From: an uncultured Prochlorococcus sp.
GTDB taxonomy: Bacteria; Cyanobacteriota; Cyanobacteriia; PCC-6307; Cyanobiaceae
Length of the DNA: 64,000 bases
NCBI GenBank assembly: GCA_902629395.1
Contig: CACOQT010000005.1
Location: 1-64,000, forward strand
Direction of reading: 5' to 3'
Part shown: positions 1 through 9,235 of the stretch, piece by piece
Position numbering within the stretch: position 1 is the first letter of the stretch
How the letters are laid out: each line of letters opens with the position of its first letter
Position numbers and translations under genes: made by a program
Notes under the pieces: generated by a model
The model's database searches: none
Seen by the model: the letters and a program-made list of their open reading frames with translations, nothing else
Told to the model about the DNA's origin: nothing

Positions 1-327
1 GTTGTAGAAAAGAGATTGAACGCTTAAATCACCTGTCTCCGCACTATCCATGTTGGCAAGTGGGCCACTAGCATTACCAGATACAAGACCTGCAGTAAAG
101 AGGTCTTCGCCAGTGAAACTTGAATTCAAGTCAAGAGTATATGCATATTGCATGTATAGCTCTTCTTCTGTATCAGATGTTCCGCCATTTGCAACTGAAC
201 CAGTTGTGAAAACTGCAGAGCCAGAAAGAGTTGTTGTTGAAGTAAAAGCAGTGTCTGCGTTAGCTGCAACTGGAGCCATTAGGCCCAAAGCAGCAGGAGC
301 TACCAAAAAACGTTGAAAAAGCTTCAT
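1..327 (-). CDS. Outer-membrane porin, Som/OprB-like (5' part only)
   Basis: These are the first 109 codons of a probable outer-membrane porin; the rest lies beyond the left edge, so the beta-barrel is not visible. The ATG opens a clear signal peptide (MKLFQRFLV..., hydrophobic core, cleavage likely after VAANA at residue 24) that I recognise from Prochlorococcus and marine Synechococcus porins. The mature start is rich in Ser, Thr and Gly. Many cyanobacterial porins carry an SLH domain here, but I see none in the visible part. A strong GAGGA ribosome binding site sits 4 nt before the ATG, inside a putative Yfr1 pairing site. Porin identity rests on the signal peptide and composition. Confidence 0.72.
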   Translation of the reverse strand, partial: MKLFQRFLVAPAALGLMAPVAANADTAFTSTTTLSGSAVFTTGSVANGGTSDTEEELYMQYAYTLDLNSSFTGEDLFTAGLVSGNASGPLANMDSAETGDLSVQSLFYN

Positions 328-331
328 TGTG

Positions 332-342
332 TCCTCACACAC
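332..342 (-). promoter_or_regulatory. Porin ribosome binding site overlapping a putative Yfr1 sRNA pairing site
   Basis: Read on the minus strand the site is GTGTGTGAGGA, 4 nt before the porin ATG. Nine bases, GTGTGAGGA, are complementary to the unpaired core of the cyanobacterial sRNA Yfr1 (ACUCCUCACAC), and GAGGA is also the Shine-Dalgarno. Yfr1 is reported to repress porin mRNAs in Prochlorococcus by pairing near the start. The complementarity is seen in the sequence; regulation is inferred. Confidence 0.6.
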
Positions 343-515
343 TAAAGTAGTTGTAACAAATGTAACTCTCGAAAGTGAAATTTGCGAGTATCGCATGTTA
401 CACCTGTTGGGTTGGCCTATTGAATATGTTATTGCTCGTCAAGACTTCGCTACGAGAGGCTTCTGGATACTATTAGTTGTGATTATGGGATAAACACTCT
501 ACTGTTAGTTGAATT

Positions 516-1865
516 TTGAAAAAGTTGCTTTTGAGTAAAAATCCGTCATCTATAGAAGGCTTAGATACTAGAAAAGCAGCTTTGCAGATTATCCAAGCAG
601 TCGGAGGAGGAGCATTTGCAGATGCTGCTTTGGAAAGTATTTTAAATCTTTATTCCTTTCAAGCCAAAGATAAAGCCTTGGTAACGGAACTTTCTTATGG
701 TGCAATCCGTCAAAGATACTTTTTAGATTGTTGGATTGATTATTTAGGGAAAATACCTGCAAAAAAACAGCCTCCGATGTTGAGATGGATACTGCACCTG
801 GGTCTATATCAGATTTTAAAAATGAAGAGAATTCCTCCATCTGCTGCTATTAACACAACTGTCGAGCTTGCAAAAACTTTTGATTTGACGAAATTGGCAC
901 CTGTGGTAAATGCCATTTTGCGATCCGCTCTCAGAAAAAAAGAGAAAGGCTTTCTCTTGCCTGAATTAGAGAGTCCTAGTTTAGAATTAGCCAGAAATGA
1001 GTCTATACCTTTATGGTTGGCAGATAAATTGATTGTTTGGAGAGGAGTTAAAGACGCTAAAAAAATTGCCCAAGCATTCAATAGTATTAGCCCCATTGAT
1101 ATAAGAGTGAATAAGTTGCGGGCAGGCATGGAAAATGTCAAAGAAAGCTTTGATTCTTCAGGTATTAAAAACAAATTGATTCCAGGTTGCCCTCATGGAT
1201 TAGAGATCATCGCTGGCGTTGGCGAACCAAAAAAATGGCCAGGATATAAAGAAGGTAATTGGTGTGTTCAAGATAGATCTTCACAGCTAATTGCACCTTT
1301 ACTTGGACCATTGCCTGGAGAAAAGATTCTGGATGCATGTGCTGCACCAGGAGGCAAATCTACCCACATAGCTGAATTAATGAACAACGAGGGAAAGATT
1401 TGGTCTGTTGATCGGTCTTCACGAAGATCCGAAAAAATTTTAGTTAACTCAGAGAGACTTGGAACTGAGTGTTTGCAACTTTTAGTGGCTGACTCTAATG
1501 ATTTATTGTCCAAATACCCAGATTGGAAAGGGTTCTTTGATCGTATACTTCTTGATGCTCCTTGTTCCGGCCTGGGCACTCTTGCTCGTCACCCCGATGC
1601 AAGGTGGAGGATGAATGTGGATAGTATCAATGAGCTTATTGACCTTCAGAGTCAATTACTCAATTCTTTAGCTCCATTACTAAAAAATGGGGGAAAATTA
1701 GTTTATTCCACATGTACTATTCATCCAGATGAAAATACTAATCAGATAAAAAATTTCCTTCAATCAAACTCTAAATTTTTATTAGAAGATGAAAAACAGA
1801 TATGGCCAGGGGATGATTTCAATGGAGATGGTTTTTATTTTGCTGTTTTAAAAAATATAAATTAA
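516..1865 (+). CDS. rsmB: 16S rRNA m5C967 methyltransferase RsmB (Sun/Fmu)
   Basis: This cytoplasmic SAM-dependent enzyme methylates a cytosine of 16S rRNA (C967 in E. coli numbering). An N-terminal NusB-like RNA-binding domain (about residues 20-150) precedes a Rossmann methyltransferase domain. The SAM motif LDACAAPGGK lies near residue 272. The two RsmB-type cysteines are in DAPCSGLG (about 346) and YSTCT (about 397). The 449-residue length is normal for the family. The start must be TTG at 516 or an ATT just before it, because an in-frame TGA lies at 510-512. It stands alone between the porin and the convergent chlG. Confidence 0.93.
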   Translation: MKKLLLSKNPSSIEGLDTRKAALQIIQAVGGGAFADAALESILNLYSFQAKDKALVTELSYGAIRQRYFLDCWIDYLGKIPAKKQPPMLRWILHLGLYQILKMKRIPPSAAINTTVELAKTFDLTKLAPVVNAILRSALRKKEKGFLLPELESPSLELARNESIPLWLADKLIVWRGVKDAKKIAQAFNSISPIDIRVNKLRAGMENVKESFDSSGIKNKLIPGCPHGLEIIAGVGEPKKWPGYKEGNWCVQDRSSQLIAPLLGPLPGEKILDACAAPGGKSTHIAELMNNEGKIWSVDRSSRRSEKILVNSERLGTECLQLLVADSNDLLSKYPDWKGFFDRILLDAPCSGLGTLARHPDARWRMNVDSINELIDLQSQLLNSLAPLLKNGGKLVYSTCTIHPDENTNQIKNFLQSNSKFLLEDEKQIWPGDDFNGDGFYFAVLKNIN

Positions 1866-1913
1866 TTAATAAAATTTAATTGGCTTTCGTTGTCTTCAGA
1901 ATTAAAAATTTAA

Positions 1914-2864
1914 TTACAAACTAATTAATGAACTATGTCCAATAGCTATAGCAGTTACAAGCATTCCTAGAATTAAAAATGGTTGTGCACTTGCTTGATA
2001 TTTAACATCAAAACTTAAGGGGTCACGTAATAGCCATATATCTTGAAATGTTATTTGAGGAATTATTAATAAAACGAGAATAACAGATGCAAAATGTTGT
2101 CCAATAGCTATTAAAACTATTACCATTGCCAATTGAAATATATCTATCATTCCTGCACTAATACGACTTGCATTTTTAATACCAAAAACAACAGGAAGTG
2201 ATTCAAGCCCAAGGCTTTTATCACCCTCTACGCTTTTAAAATCGTTTATGACAGCAATTCCCAAGCCTGACAAGCTATAGGCAAGAGTAAGTAGGGCAGT
2301 TGTCCAAGTTAAATGGCCAAATAGCGCTTGTCCTGCCCACCACGGAAGAGCTATGTAGCTAGCACCGAGTGCATAATTTCCAAGCCAACCATTTTGTTTA
2401 AGTTTTAAAGGTGGTGCTGAATAAATAAAACTTACAAATGAACCTCCCAACGCCAGTAGAAAGACGGAGGGTATTGTGTGATCTGCCCACAAATCCAATA
2501 AATACGCGACCCCAAGACCAGCTATTAATAAGATCCATATTTGTAATTTTACTTGAAAAAGTGAAATTGCACCTGAAGGTATTGGTCTATTAGGTTCATT
2601 TATTGCGTCTATGTCTCTATCAAAATAATCATTTATTGTTTGGGTGTATCCAGTTAATAGTGGCCCGCTCATAAACATGCAAGTCATCGAGGCGAGAATA
2701 TTGCTTAATTCCCAGTGGTAATTGCCACTAGCCGCTGCACCACAAATGACTCCCCATAGCAAAGGAATCCATGTGATGGGCTTCATTAGTTGCAAACGAA
2801 GCTTCCAAATGTTTTTTGTTTCAGAACCTCCTTTTATTCCAAGGAGTTGCCTTGCATCACTCAC
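1914..2864 (-). CDS. chlG: Chlorophyll synthase ChlG
   Basis: ChlG is a membrane UbiA-family prenyltransferase that esterifies chlorophyllide with phytyl or geranylgeranyl diphosphate, the last step of chlorophyll synthesis. The first aspartate-rich motif NDYFDRDID is at residues 78-86, followed by NEPNRPIPSG, which is diagnostic of chlorophyll synthases. The second motif, NDFKSVEGD, is near residue 207. Several hydrophobic helices follow each motif. The start is GTG. It lies downstream of, and on the same strand as, the DUF2862 gene, probably in one transcript. The product is presumably divinyl-chlorophyll if this is Prochlorococcus, which is inference. Confidence 0.95.
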   Translation of the reverse strand: MSDARQLLGIKGGSETKNIWKLRLQLMKPITWIPLLWGVICGAAASGNYHWELSNILASMTCMFMSGPLLTGYTQTINDYFDRDIDAINEPNRPIPSGAISLFQVKLQIWILLIAGLGVAYLLDLWADHTIPSVFLLALGGSFVSFIYSAPPLKLKQNGWLGNYALGASYIALPWWAGQALFGHLTWTTALLTLAYSLSGLGIAVINDFKSVEGDKSLGLESLPVVFGIKNASRISAGMIDIFQLAMVIVLIAIGQHFASVILVLLIIPQITFQDIWLLRDPLSFDVKYQASAQPFLILGMLVTAIAIGHSSLISL

Positions 2865-2879
2865 TTTGTAATCTCAGAG

Positions 2880-3098
2880 TTAAGAAATTTCATCTTCGAA
2901 GAACCAGTTTTGGCTCCCGTCTTTAAGTTTAAGGACTAACCCAATCCCCCTTCCATCTGTCATTTTGTAATCCATGACTGTTCCTCTTGGATCCTCTGAC
3001 AGTTGCTTAATCAAATCAGAAGGTATGCGATCACGAACGCGTTCAATATTAATCTTTATTTTTGACCCTATCCTGGTTAAAGAGGCTGGCTTTGCCAT
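2880..3098 (-). CDS. DUF2862 family protein
   Basis: This is a small soluble protein of about 72 residues that resembles the cyanobacterial DUF2862 family, whose function is not established. The conserved core includes GSKIKINIERVRDRIP, DYKMTDGRGIGLVL and the C-terminal WFFEDEI. I chose the ATG at 3098; a longer frame opens with TTG at 3125 and adds nine residues unlike the family. It sits 15 bp upstream of chlG and diverges from hisF. Co-transcription with chlG hints at pigment or thylakoid biology, but nothing in the protein proves this. Confidence 0.75.
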   Translation of the reverse strand: MAKPASLTRIGSKIKINIERVRDRIPSDLIKQLSEDPRGTVMDYKMTDGRGIGLVLKLKDGSQNWFFEDEIS

Positions 3099-3152
3099 GG
3101 CATCAAAATGCTTAGGTTTGGGCAACCTTAACAGTTCATCTGTTTAAAAATC

Positions 3153-3926
3153 ATGGTTGCTTTAAGATTGATTCCTTGTCTTGATGTTTCAAACGGACGT
3201 GTGGTCAAGGGTGTGAATTTTGTTGGATTGCGAGACGCAGGGGATCCAGTTGAATTGGGATGTAGATATAGCAAGGCTGGAGCAGATGAATTGGTTTTCC
3301 TTGACATAACTGCAACATACGAAAAAAGATCTACTTTGGTGGATATGGTTAGGCGGACATCAGAGGCAGTAACGATTCCTTTTACGGTTGGAGGAGGAAT
3401 AAGTTCATTGAATGGAATAAATGAATTATTAAGAGCAGGAGCTGACAAAGTTAGTTTAAATTCGAGTGCGGTTAAAAACCCTCCTTTGATTTCTCAAGGG
3501 GCAAATAGTTTTGGATCTCAATGTATAGTTGTCGCAATAGATGCTAAACGAAATAAAAGTGCTCCTAACAAGTGGGATGTGTACGTGAGTGGCGGAAGAG
3601 AAAATACTGGTGTTGATGTTATTGAGTGGGCAGAAAAAGTATTCAAGCTTGGTGCCGGAGAAATTCTATTAACTTCTATGGATGGTGACGGAACTCAAAA
3701 TGGTTATGATTTGGAATTGACTAGATGTATTTCTGAGAGAGTTCCAATACCTGTCATAGCCTCAGGCGGAGCTGGTTGCTTGAGACATATTAAAGAGGCT
3801 TTTACTCTTGGAAAATCCTCAGCGGCTCTGTTAGCTTCCTTGTTACATGATGGACAATTAACAATTCGAGAAATTAAAGAATATTTAATTAATGAAAATT
3901 TAACCATAAGACCAATTGAGTCTTAA
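3153..3926 (+). CDS. hisF: Imidazole glycerol phosphate synthase, cyclase subunit HisF
   Basis: HisF is a (beta/alpha)8-barrel enzyme that uses ammonia from HisH to convert PRFAR into imidazole glycerol phosphate and AICAR, joining histidine and purine synthesis. Both catalytic aspartates are in their family positions: Asp11 in [12 protein letters not shown] and Asp130 in VVAIDAKR. The phosphate-binding segments TVGGGI (about 78-83) and VIASGGAG are present. The length of 257 residues is typical. It diverges from DUF2862 and is followed by menG. hisH is not in the window, as is common where cyanobacterial his genes are scattered. Confidence 0.97.
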   Translation: MVALRLIPCLDVSNGRVVKGVNFVGLRDAGDPVELGCRYSKAGADELVFLDITATYEKRSTLVDMVRRTSEAVTIPFTVGGGISSLNGINELLRAGADKVSLNSSAVKNPPLISQGANSFGSQCIVVAIDAKRNKSAPNKWDVYVSGGRENTGVDVIEWAEKVFKLGAGEILLTSMDGDGTQNGYDLELTRCISERVPIPVIASGGAGCLRHIKEAFTLGKSSAALLASLLHDGQLTIREIKEYLINENLTIRPIES

Positions 3927-3982
3927 ATATTCTCATAAAGGAGGCAGATTAAATCTTTTCGCATTAAAATTTAATTAATTAA

Positions 3983-3997
3983 TTTTTTTTTTTTTTT
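3983..3997 (+). repeat. T15 homopolymer just upstream of menG
   Basis: Fifteen consecutive T residues end six bases before the menG ATG, where a Shine-Dalgarno would normally be. Runs this long are prone to replication and polymerase slippage. The length may vary between cells or be miscalled. Confidence 0.9.
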
Positions 3998-4002
3998 ATT
4001 CA

Positions 4003-4701
4003 ATGAGGCCTGGAAATAAAAAAGCTATAGAAGAAATGTTTAATTCAATTTCTTCAAAATATGATTTTTTAAATGATATGTTCAGCTTTGGATTACACAG
4101 ATTATGGAAAAGAAAACTATTGGATATTCTTAACCCAACCTATGGGGAAAAATGGATAGATATCTGCTGTGGAACTGGGGATATGGCAATACTTTTGGCC
4201 AAATACATGAGCAATTCTGAAAATATTACTGGAATGGATTCAGCTTCTAAAGCTTTATTAGTTGCTAGAGAGAGATCTAAAAAAAATTATTCTTCTATTG
4301 ACTGGTTAAAAGGTGATGCTCTAGAGACGAACCTTAAATCAAATCAATTTGATGGCCTTGTCATGGCTTATGGCTTAAGGAATCTTTCCAACTCTTATGT
4401 AGGACTAAAGGAGGCTTTAAGAATTTTGAAGCCAGGAGCAAGAGCTGGAATATTAGATTTTAGATCCTTTGGAGGTTGTTCCATACAAGGGTTCTTCCAA
4501 AAAATTTATTTAAGTCTTTATGTCGTTCCAGTTGCATCTCTTTTTGGTTTAAGAAAAGAATATTTGTATATACAAAAAAGCTTAATTGATTTTCCTTCAG
4601 GAGAAAAACAGATTGATTTGGCACTCTCTGCCGGCTTTAAAAAGGCAAATTATCAAACATTAGCTAGGGGACAAATGGGGATTTTGTTACTTGAAGCCTA
4701 A
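4003..4701 (+). CDS. menG: Demethylphylloquinone (UbiE/MenG-type) C-methyltransferase
   Basis: This SAM-dependent methyltransferase of the UbiE/MenG family carries out the final ring methylation in quinone synthesis. In cyanobacteria the expected substrate is 2-phytyl-1,4-naphthoquinone, giving phylloquinone for photosystem I. Family signatures are clear: an N-terminal stretch ending YDFLNDMFSFG (residues 20-30), SAM motif I DICCGTGD (53-60), and YGLRNL followed by LKPGARAGILDF. The length of 232 is typical. The leader carries a T15 run and no clear Shine-Dalgarno. It converges with the DciA-like gene 11 bp away. Confidence 0.93.
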   Translation: MRPGNKKAIEEMFNSISSKYDFLNDMFSFGLHRLWKRKLLDILNPTYGEKWIDICCGTGDMAILLAKYMSNSENITGMDSASKALLVARERSKKNYSSIDWLKGDALETNLKSNQFDGLVMAYGLRNLSNSYVGLKEALRILKPGARAGILDFRSFGGCSIQGFFQKIYLSLYVVPVASLFGLRKEYLYIQKSLIDFPSGEKQIDLALSAGFKKANYQTLARGQMGILLLEA

Positions 4702-4712
4702 ATCAAAAGTAT

Positions 4713-5195
4713 TCAATCCCTTTTCAATTCTTTTCTTCTACAAAAACTACATTTACCCCATAATTTTACTTCTCCATTTGGCGAGGGCACTTTACAAATC
4801 GGACAATTGGTAATTCCATTTTTATCTGCTCTACTAGGATGCTTTTCCCATATTTCCTTTTCACTTTCTCGAAAAACTATATCACTTGGATAATATTGTT
4901 TAATTCTAATTTCTTTGATTTGATATCCATATTTTTTCAAGGACTCAATCAATTCTAGACGGTTGTATTGGAGTGCCTGTCTCCACTGCGGATGGCTTGC
5001 TCCAACAGTTAAAACTTTTTTTTGAATGTTCAGTGGGGTGCAATTTAACGCAAGCTGCTCTCCTGCTATTTTTACCCAATCTTTAATAAGTGCACCTATA
5101 TTACCTTTCCATGCTGACTTGATTTCTTCCAAACATACATAAATTGACTGCTCTCTTTTTGATTTCGTTTTACGCTGTAAGTCTTCTAAAGTCAA
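4713..5195 (-). CDS. DciA-like (DUF721) protein with C-terminal zinc ribbon
   Basis: Residues 15-105 resemble the DUF721/DciA family, with an amphipathic N-terminal helix, WVKIAGEQLA (40-49) and SHPQWRQALQYNR (68-79). DciA proteins are replicative helicase (DnaB) loaders or operators in many bacteria. Residues 131-152 add a likely zinc ribbon with CPIC and CSFC pairs (C131, C134, C149, C152), which I do not expect in proteobacterial DciA. The start is TTG at 5195; an in-frame stop three codons upstream limits alternatives. It diverges from vipp1/pspA. Family membership is fairly secure; the helicase-loading role here is inferred. Confidence 0.75.
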   Translation of the reverse strand: MTLEDLQRKTKSKREQSIYVCLEEIKSAWKGNIGALIKDWVKIAGEQLALNCTPLNIQKKVLTVGASHPQWRQALQYNRLELIESLKKYGYQIKEIRIKQYYPSDIVFRESEKEIWEKHPSRADKNGITNCPICKVPSPNGEVKLWGKCSFCRRKELKRD

Positions 5196-5266
5196 TTTTG
5201 ATTAGACAGTATTGTAAGTTAGTGCTTAAATCTAGCTAATATTTTTAGGTTGCATAAAAAATCTTA

Positions 5267-6043
5267 ATGGGATTCTTAGATAGGTTAAGTCGCTTGTTAA
5301 GGGCAAATTTGAATGCTTTTGTAAGTGATGCTGAAGATCCAATAAAAATTCTTGATCAATCTGTCTCTGATATGCAGGAAGATTTGGTGAGGCTTCGTCA
5401 AGCAGTCGCGATGGCTATTGCAAGTCAAAAAAGATTAGAGAATCAGGCAAATCAAGCAAAAGAGCAAATAAAAAATTGGTTTACAAGAGCTGAATTAGCC
5501 TTAAAGAAAGGAGAAGATGATCTTGCTAGAGAGGCTTTAACCAGAAAAAAAACTTTTCAGGATACTTATGAATCTTTATCTACTCAATTTCAAACACAAA
5601 ATTCTCAAGTTGAAAAACTCAAGAAAAGTCTTTTGTTGCTAGAGAGAAAGATTGCCGAGGCTCGAACTAAAAAAGATATGCTTAAAGCGAGAGCTCAAGC
5701 AGCTAAGGCTCAGCAACAAATTCAAAATGCAGTTGGCGATTTAGGGAGCAAGTCTTCCATGGCTGCTTTTGAAAGAATGGAAGATAAAGTAGAGGCATTG
5801 GAAGCATCTGGGCAAGCTGCACTAGAGTTAGCGGGGGAAGATTTAGAGAGTAAATTCGCCGCATTAGAAGGAGGTGATGAGATAGATAAAGAATTAGAAA
5901 TATTGAGGACTCAACTAAAATCTGGAGTTGAGGCATTAGCTTTACCTCCATCTGATATGCCGGTCAATGAATTAAAAACAGTAGAAGTCCAAGAAGTTGA
6001 AGTCGAATTAGAGGAGATGAAAAAGACAATTGATAAGGCTTGA
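5267..6043 (+). CDS. vipp1: PspA/IM30 (Vipp1) membrane-remodelling protein
   Basis: This PspA/IM30 family protein is an ESCRT-III-like coiled-coil protein that assembles on membranes; in cyanobacteria it supports thylakoid formation and repair. It opens with MGFLDRLSRLLRANLNAFVSDAED, the amphipathic membrane-binding helix, followed by long Ala/Lys/Glu/Gln-rich coiled coils through about residue 220. Residues after about 225 form an acidic tail, and the total of 258 residues is closer to Vipp1 than to the shorter PspA. The start ATG is unambiguous. birA follows 27 bp downstream on the same strand. Confidence 0.9.
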   Translation: MGFLDRLSRLLRANLNAFVSDAEDPIKILDQSVSDMQEDLVRLRQAVAMAIASQKRLENQANQAKEQIKNWFTRAELALKKGEDDLAREALTRKKTFQDTYESLSTQFQTQNSQVEKLKKSLLLLERKIAEARTKKDMLKARAQAAKAQQQIQNAVGDLGSKSSMAAFERMEDKVEALEASGQAALELAGEDLESKFAALEGGDEIDKELEILRTQLKSGVEALALPPSDMPVNELKTVEVQEVEVELEEMKKTIDKA

Positions 6044-6070
6044 TTTTAAAGAGTAAATTACTTTTGATAT

Positions 6071-6841
6071 ATGAAAAATAGAAAATTCGATAGAGGAGTT
6101 GGGTTGATCTGCAGGTATCACAAATTAAGTCATGCCTCTAAAAGGTCTTGGAAGTTAATTCTTAAAAATATTTGTGCAAGCACAGAAATAGAACTATCAA
6201 AATGGATTGCAGAGAAACCAGTAAAAAAAAATCAGCCAATAGCCATTTTTTCTTCTTGTCAAAGATTCGGTCAAGGTCAAGCAGGCAGATTTTGGCATGC
6301 ACCAAAAGGTGGTGTTTGGGTTAGTGCGGCCATTAAGAAGGAAGTTTCTCATAAAAACAATTCTCAGCTATATGGGCTGGCCGTGGCCTTGGCTTTAGTT
6401 GAGAGAATTGAACGCGTTGGAGTTAATGTCAATATAAAATGGCCCAATGATCTATTAGTTAATGGTCAAAAATTAGCTGGAATATTACCTAGATTAATTT
6501 TTAGAGGTGAAAAACTCAGATTATTTAGAGTAGGAGTAGGTTTAAACGTTTTTAATAATGTTCCTAAAGAAGGGATTTCACTAAAAAATATTATGGGATA
6601 TAAAAATATGAATATAAATTATTGGTCATCAGAAGTTCTTCTTGCAATAGAAAATTCCTTTGATCTTTTAGAAAATAAAAGTTTTATTTGCACTCAGGTT
6701 GAACAAAGATTGTGGTCTAGAAAATATATTGATAAGGAAACTGGATTGAAATGGGATATAAAAGGAATAGATCCAAGTGGAGGATTAATTCTTACTAAAG
6801 AAGATGAAGTCAAAGTCTTTCAGATTGAGAATGACTTTTGA
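6071..6841 (+). CDS. birA: Biotin-[acetyl-CoA-carboxylase] ligase BirA
   Basis: BirA activates biotin with ATP and attaches it to the biotin carrier subunit of acetyl-CoA carboxylase, enabling fatty acid synthesis. The catalytic core is visible: GQGQAGRFW (67-75, the biotinyl-AMP loop, usually GRGRxGRxW), KWPND (123-127) and GQKLAGIL (132-139). There is no N-terminal winged-helix domain, so it is a monofunctional ligase and not a repressor. The C-terminal SH3-like part ends around residue 255. It follows vipp1 and converges with the ABC ATPase 2 bp away. Confidence 0.9.
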   Translation: MKNRKFDRGVGLICRYHKLSHASKRSWKLILKNICASTEIELSKWIAEKPVKKNQPIAIFSSCQRFGQGQAGRFWHAPKGGVWVSAAIKKEVSHKNNSQLYGLAVALALVERIERVGVNVNIKWPNDLLVNGQKLAGILPRLIFRGEKLRLFRVGVGLNVFNNVPKEGISLKNIMGYKNMNINYWSSEVLLAIENSFDLLENKSFICTQVEQRLWSRKYIDKETGLKWDIKGIDPSGGLILTKEDEVKVFQIENDF

Positions 6842-6843
6842 AA

Positions 6844-7569
6844 TTAATTATGAGTTATTTCTATAACTTTACCATCTTTAAACCGTGCTATTTTTTTTGC
6901 TCTTTGTGCAACATTATCTTCATGAGTAACTAAGACTATTGTGATTCCTTGATTATGAAGTTGGTCAAAAAGATTTAACACGTCTTCAGTAGTTTTTGAA
7001 TCAAGAGCACCTGTTGGTTCGTCTGCCAATAATAGAGATGGTTGATTGATTATTGCTCTTGCTATCGCAACTCGTTGTTGTTGCCCTCCAGAAAGTTGAT
7101 TGGGGAGATTGACCATCCTGTTCCCAAGACCTACTCTGTCAAGAGCCTCTTTAGCACGCTTCTGCCTTTCGAAAGAGGGGACACATGCATAAATCATTGG
7201 AAGCATTACATTTTCCAGTGCTGAAACTTCTTGAAGAAGATGAAATTGCTGAAAAACAAATCCAAGTTCTTTGTTCCTAATATCTGCTAGCAAGTCATCA
7301 TTAAGTTTTTCTACTGCAGTTCCATTTAATTCATAAGTTCCATTAGTAGGACGATCAAGGCATCCAAGTATATTCATTGCAGTACTTTTACCGGATCCGC
7401 TAGCACCCATAACAGCAAGGTAATCACCTTGAAAAACTTCAAGGTTAAGTTCGTCAAGTGCTTTCACTTTGACAGAACCTTCTCCATAGAATTTATTGAC
7501 ATTACTTAGTCGAGCTACTGATTTTTTCAATGGTTTTAGTTGGTTAGCCAATTGAACTCTTACTTGCAA
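6844..7569 (-). CDS. ABC transporter ATP-binding protein, LolD/MacB/DevA type
   Basis: This cytoplasmic ATPase subunit has Walker [10 protein letters not shown] (55-63), signature [14 protein letters not shown] (about 159-172) and Walker [12 protein letters not shown] (about 180-190). The sequence is of the LolD/MacB/DevA class that works with FtsX-like permeases in export or lipoprotein release. No permease is adjacent, so the partner is unknown. The start is uncertain: TTG at 7569 overlaps ndhB by 26 bp, and further TTG codons at 7551 and 7530 would reduce or remove the overlap. It is probably transcribed with ndhB, which is upstream on the same strand. Confidence 0.88.
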   Translation of the reverse strand: MQVRVQLANQLKPLKKSVARLSNVNKFYGEGSVKVKALDELNLEVFQGDYLAVMGASGSGKSTAMNILGCLDRPTNGTYELNGTAVEKLNDDLLADIRNKELGFVFQQFHLLQEVSALENVMLPMIYACVPSFERQKRAKEALDRVGLGNRMVNLPNQLSGGQQQRVAIARAIINQPSLLLADEPTGALDSKTTEDVLNLFDQLHNQGITIVLVTHEDNVAQRAKKIARFKDGKVIEITHN

Positions 7570-9106
7570 GAGTAATAGCTTCTTTAAGTAATGGAGTTCC
7601 GTTTACCGCACTATCGGCAAAGTTAAAGAGAGGATTTGAAATGATTCCACCAATAGCTGTCACGAGAACACAAAAAATCAATGCCACTTTGAGTGATGAC
7701 ATTCCTGGAATTGTCCATTCAATCGATGGATATGCTTTGACAACATCTGAAGCTTCTTTTGGTTCGGTTACGACCATCATTTTTATAACTGAAATATAAT
7801 AGTAAATTGAAATAACTGAAGTAATTAAACCAACACTGACAAGTAGATATTGTCCGTCTGCCCATCCAGCAAAAAATAGATAAATTTTTCCAAAGAATCC
7901 AAGCATTGGGGGAATGCCTCCTAAAGAAAGAAGACATAAACTTAATCCCAAAGTGATCAAAGGATCTTTTTGGTACAAGCCAGCGTAATCTGAAATTTGA
8001 TCACTCCCAGTTCTAATTGAGAAAAGGATTATGCATGCAAAAGCTCCGAGATTCATAAACAAATAAGCTGCCATGTAAAGAACCATTGCGGCAAAACCAT
8101 CTTCAGTTCCGGTAACCAATCCAATCATTACAAACCCAGCTTGGCCAATTGAGCTATAGGCCAGCATCCTTTTCATTGATTTTTGAGCTAGAGCAACAAC
8201 ATTTCCCAAAGACATACTAAGAACAGCTAAAACTGTAAAAAGCAATTTCCATTGAGTGTCAAAAGCATTAAAACAGCCGATTAAAATTCTTATGGACAAA
8301 GCAAAACCTGCTGCTTTAGAACCTACCGATAAAAAGGCAACCACAGGAGTGGGCGAACCTTCGTAAACATCTGGTGTCCATTGGTGGAATGGAACTGCTG
8401 CAATTTTGAAAGCCACGGTTGATAAGACGAACACCAGTGCTAACGCGGATACGGGCGATGGAGCAGTGATTAGGGTTGTTCCAATTTCTTTTAAATTTGT
8501 TGATCCACTTATTCCGTAAAGAAGAGATGCTCCATAAAGAAATACAGCTGCTGCAGCTGAACCAACTAATAAATATTTCAAAGCTGCTTCTGAACTTCTT
8601 GAGTCTCGTTTGAGATATCCAGAAAGCAAGTAGCTAGCAACGGAAAGTGTCTCCAGAGAGACGAAAACACTTACCAAATCAGTTGAACCGCAAAGGAGCA
8701 TTGCTCCAAGTGTTGCAGCTAGTAATATTGCTGCAAATTCTCCAATAGGACTTCCATTTTGCTCTGCATACCTCCAACTTATTAAAAGAGAAATAAGAGT
8801 CGATAGCACTATTACCCCTCTAAAAGCAATAGCGAGGTTATCTGCTATGAATGCTCCCAGGAAAGATTCTTGGATTTCGCCATCCCATTGCAAAACAAGC
8901 AAAATCAAAGCACTGCCAAGACCTGCGTAACATATTGGAGGGGACCAGCGTGATGAAATTTTTTCACCAGCCAAATCAACCAAAAGGGTCCCTAACATTG
9001 CCATTAAGACTGCGGCCTCTGGAAGCACAGCCTTGGCATTTAAGGAGAGATTTAAAAGCTCCACAGGTTCATTTAAGAATATTTGAAAATACAAAAGTTC
9101 TACCAT
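7544..9106 (-). CDS. ndhB: NAD(P)H-quinone oxidoreductase subunit 2 (NdhB)
   Basis: NdhB is an antiporter-like membrane subunit of the NDH-1 complex, which serves respiration, cyclic electron flow around photosystem I and CO2 uptake in thylakoids. The 520-residue protein has about 14 hydrophobic helices. The conserved proton-antiporter core is present, including the region [19 protein letters not shown] and [14 protein letters not shown], typical of the NuoN/NdhB family. The ATG at 9106 follows a short gap from divergent topA. Its 3' end overlaps the downstream ABC ATPase frame. Confidence 0.96.
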   Translation of the reverse strand: MVELLYFQIFLNEPVELLNLSLNAKAVLPEAAVLMAMLGTLLVDLAGEKISSRWSPPICYAGLGSALILLVLQWDGEIQESFLGAFIADNLAIAFRGVIVLSTLISLLISWRYAEQNGSPIGEFAAILLAATLGAMLLCGSTDLVSVFVSLETLSVASYLLSGYLKRDSRSSEAALKYLLVGSAAAAVFLYGASLLYGISGSTNLKEIGTTLITAPSPVSALALVFVLSTVAFKIAAVPFHQWTPDVYEGSPTPVVAFLSVGSKAAGFALSIRILIGCFNAFDTQWKLLFTVLAVLSMSLGNVVALAQKSMKRMLAYSSIGQAGFVMIGLVTGTEDGFAAMVLYMAAYLFMNLGAFACIILFSIRTGSDQISDYAGLYQKDPLITLGLSLCLLSLGGIPPMLGFFGKIYLFFAGWADGQYLLVSVGLITSVISIYYYISVIKMMVVTEPKEASDVVKAYPSIEWTIPGMSSLKVALIFCVLVTAIGGIISNPLFNFADSAVNGTPLLKEAITLASKSSIG

Positions 9107-9235
9107 TATGTATTGTTTTTAAGCTAAATCTGATTTTATAACTTTAGCGAAGTTATGAAATATGCCTTTTTTATCATTTTGGGCTATGCATTTTACTATT
9201 AAGTACGTTAGATAAGAGGGAGGAAAATTGAGCTG

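Noticed and set aside
8851-9141. Plus-strand open frame over the ndhB 5' end
   Set aside because: It mirrors the well-supported ndhB frame on the other strand and has no family match or plausible ribosome site.
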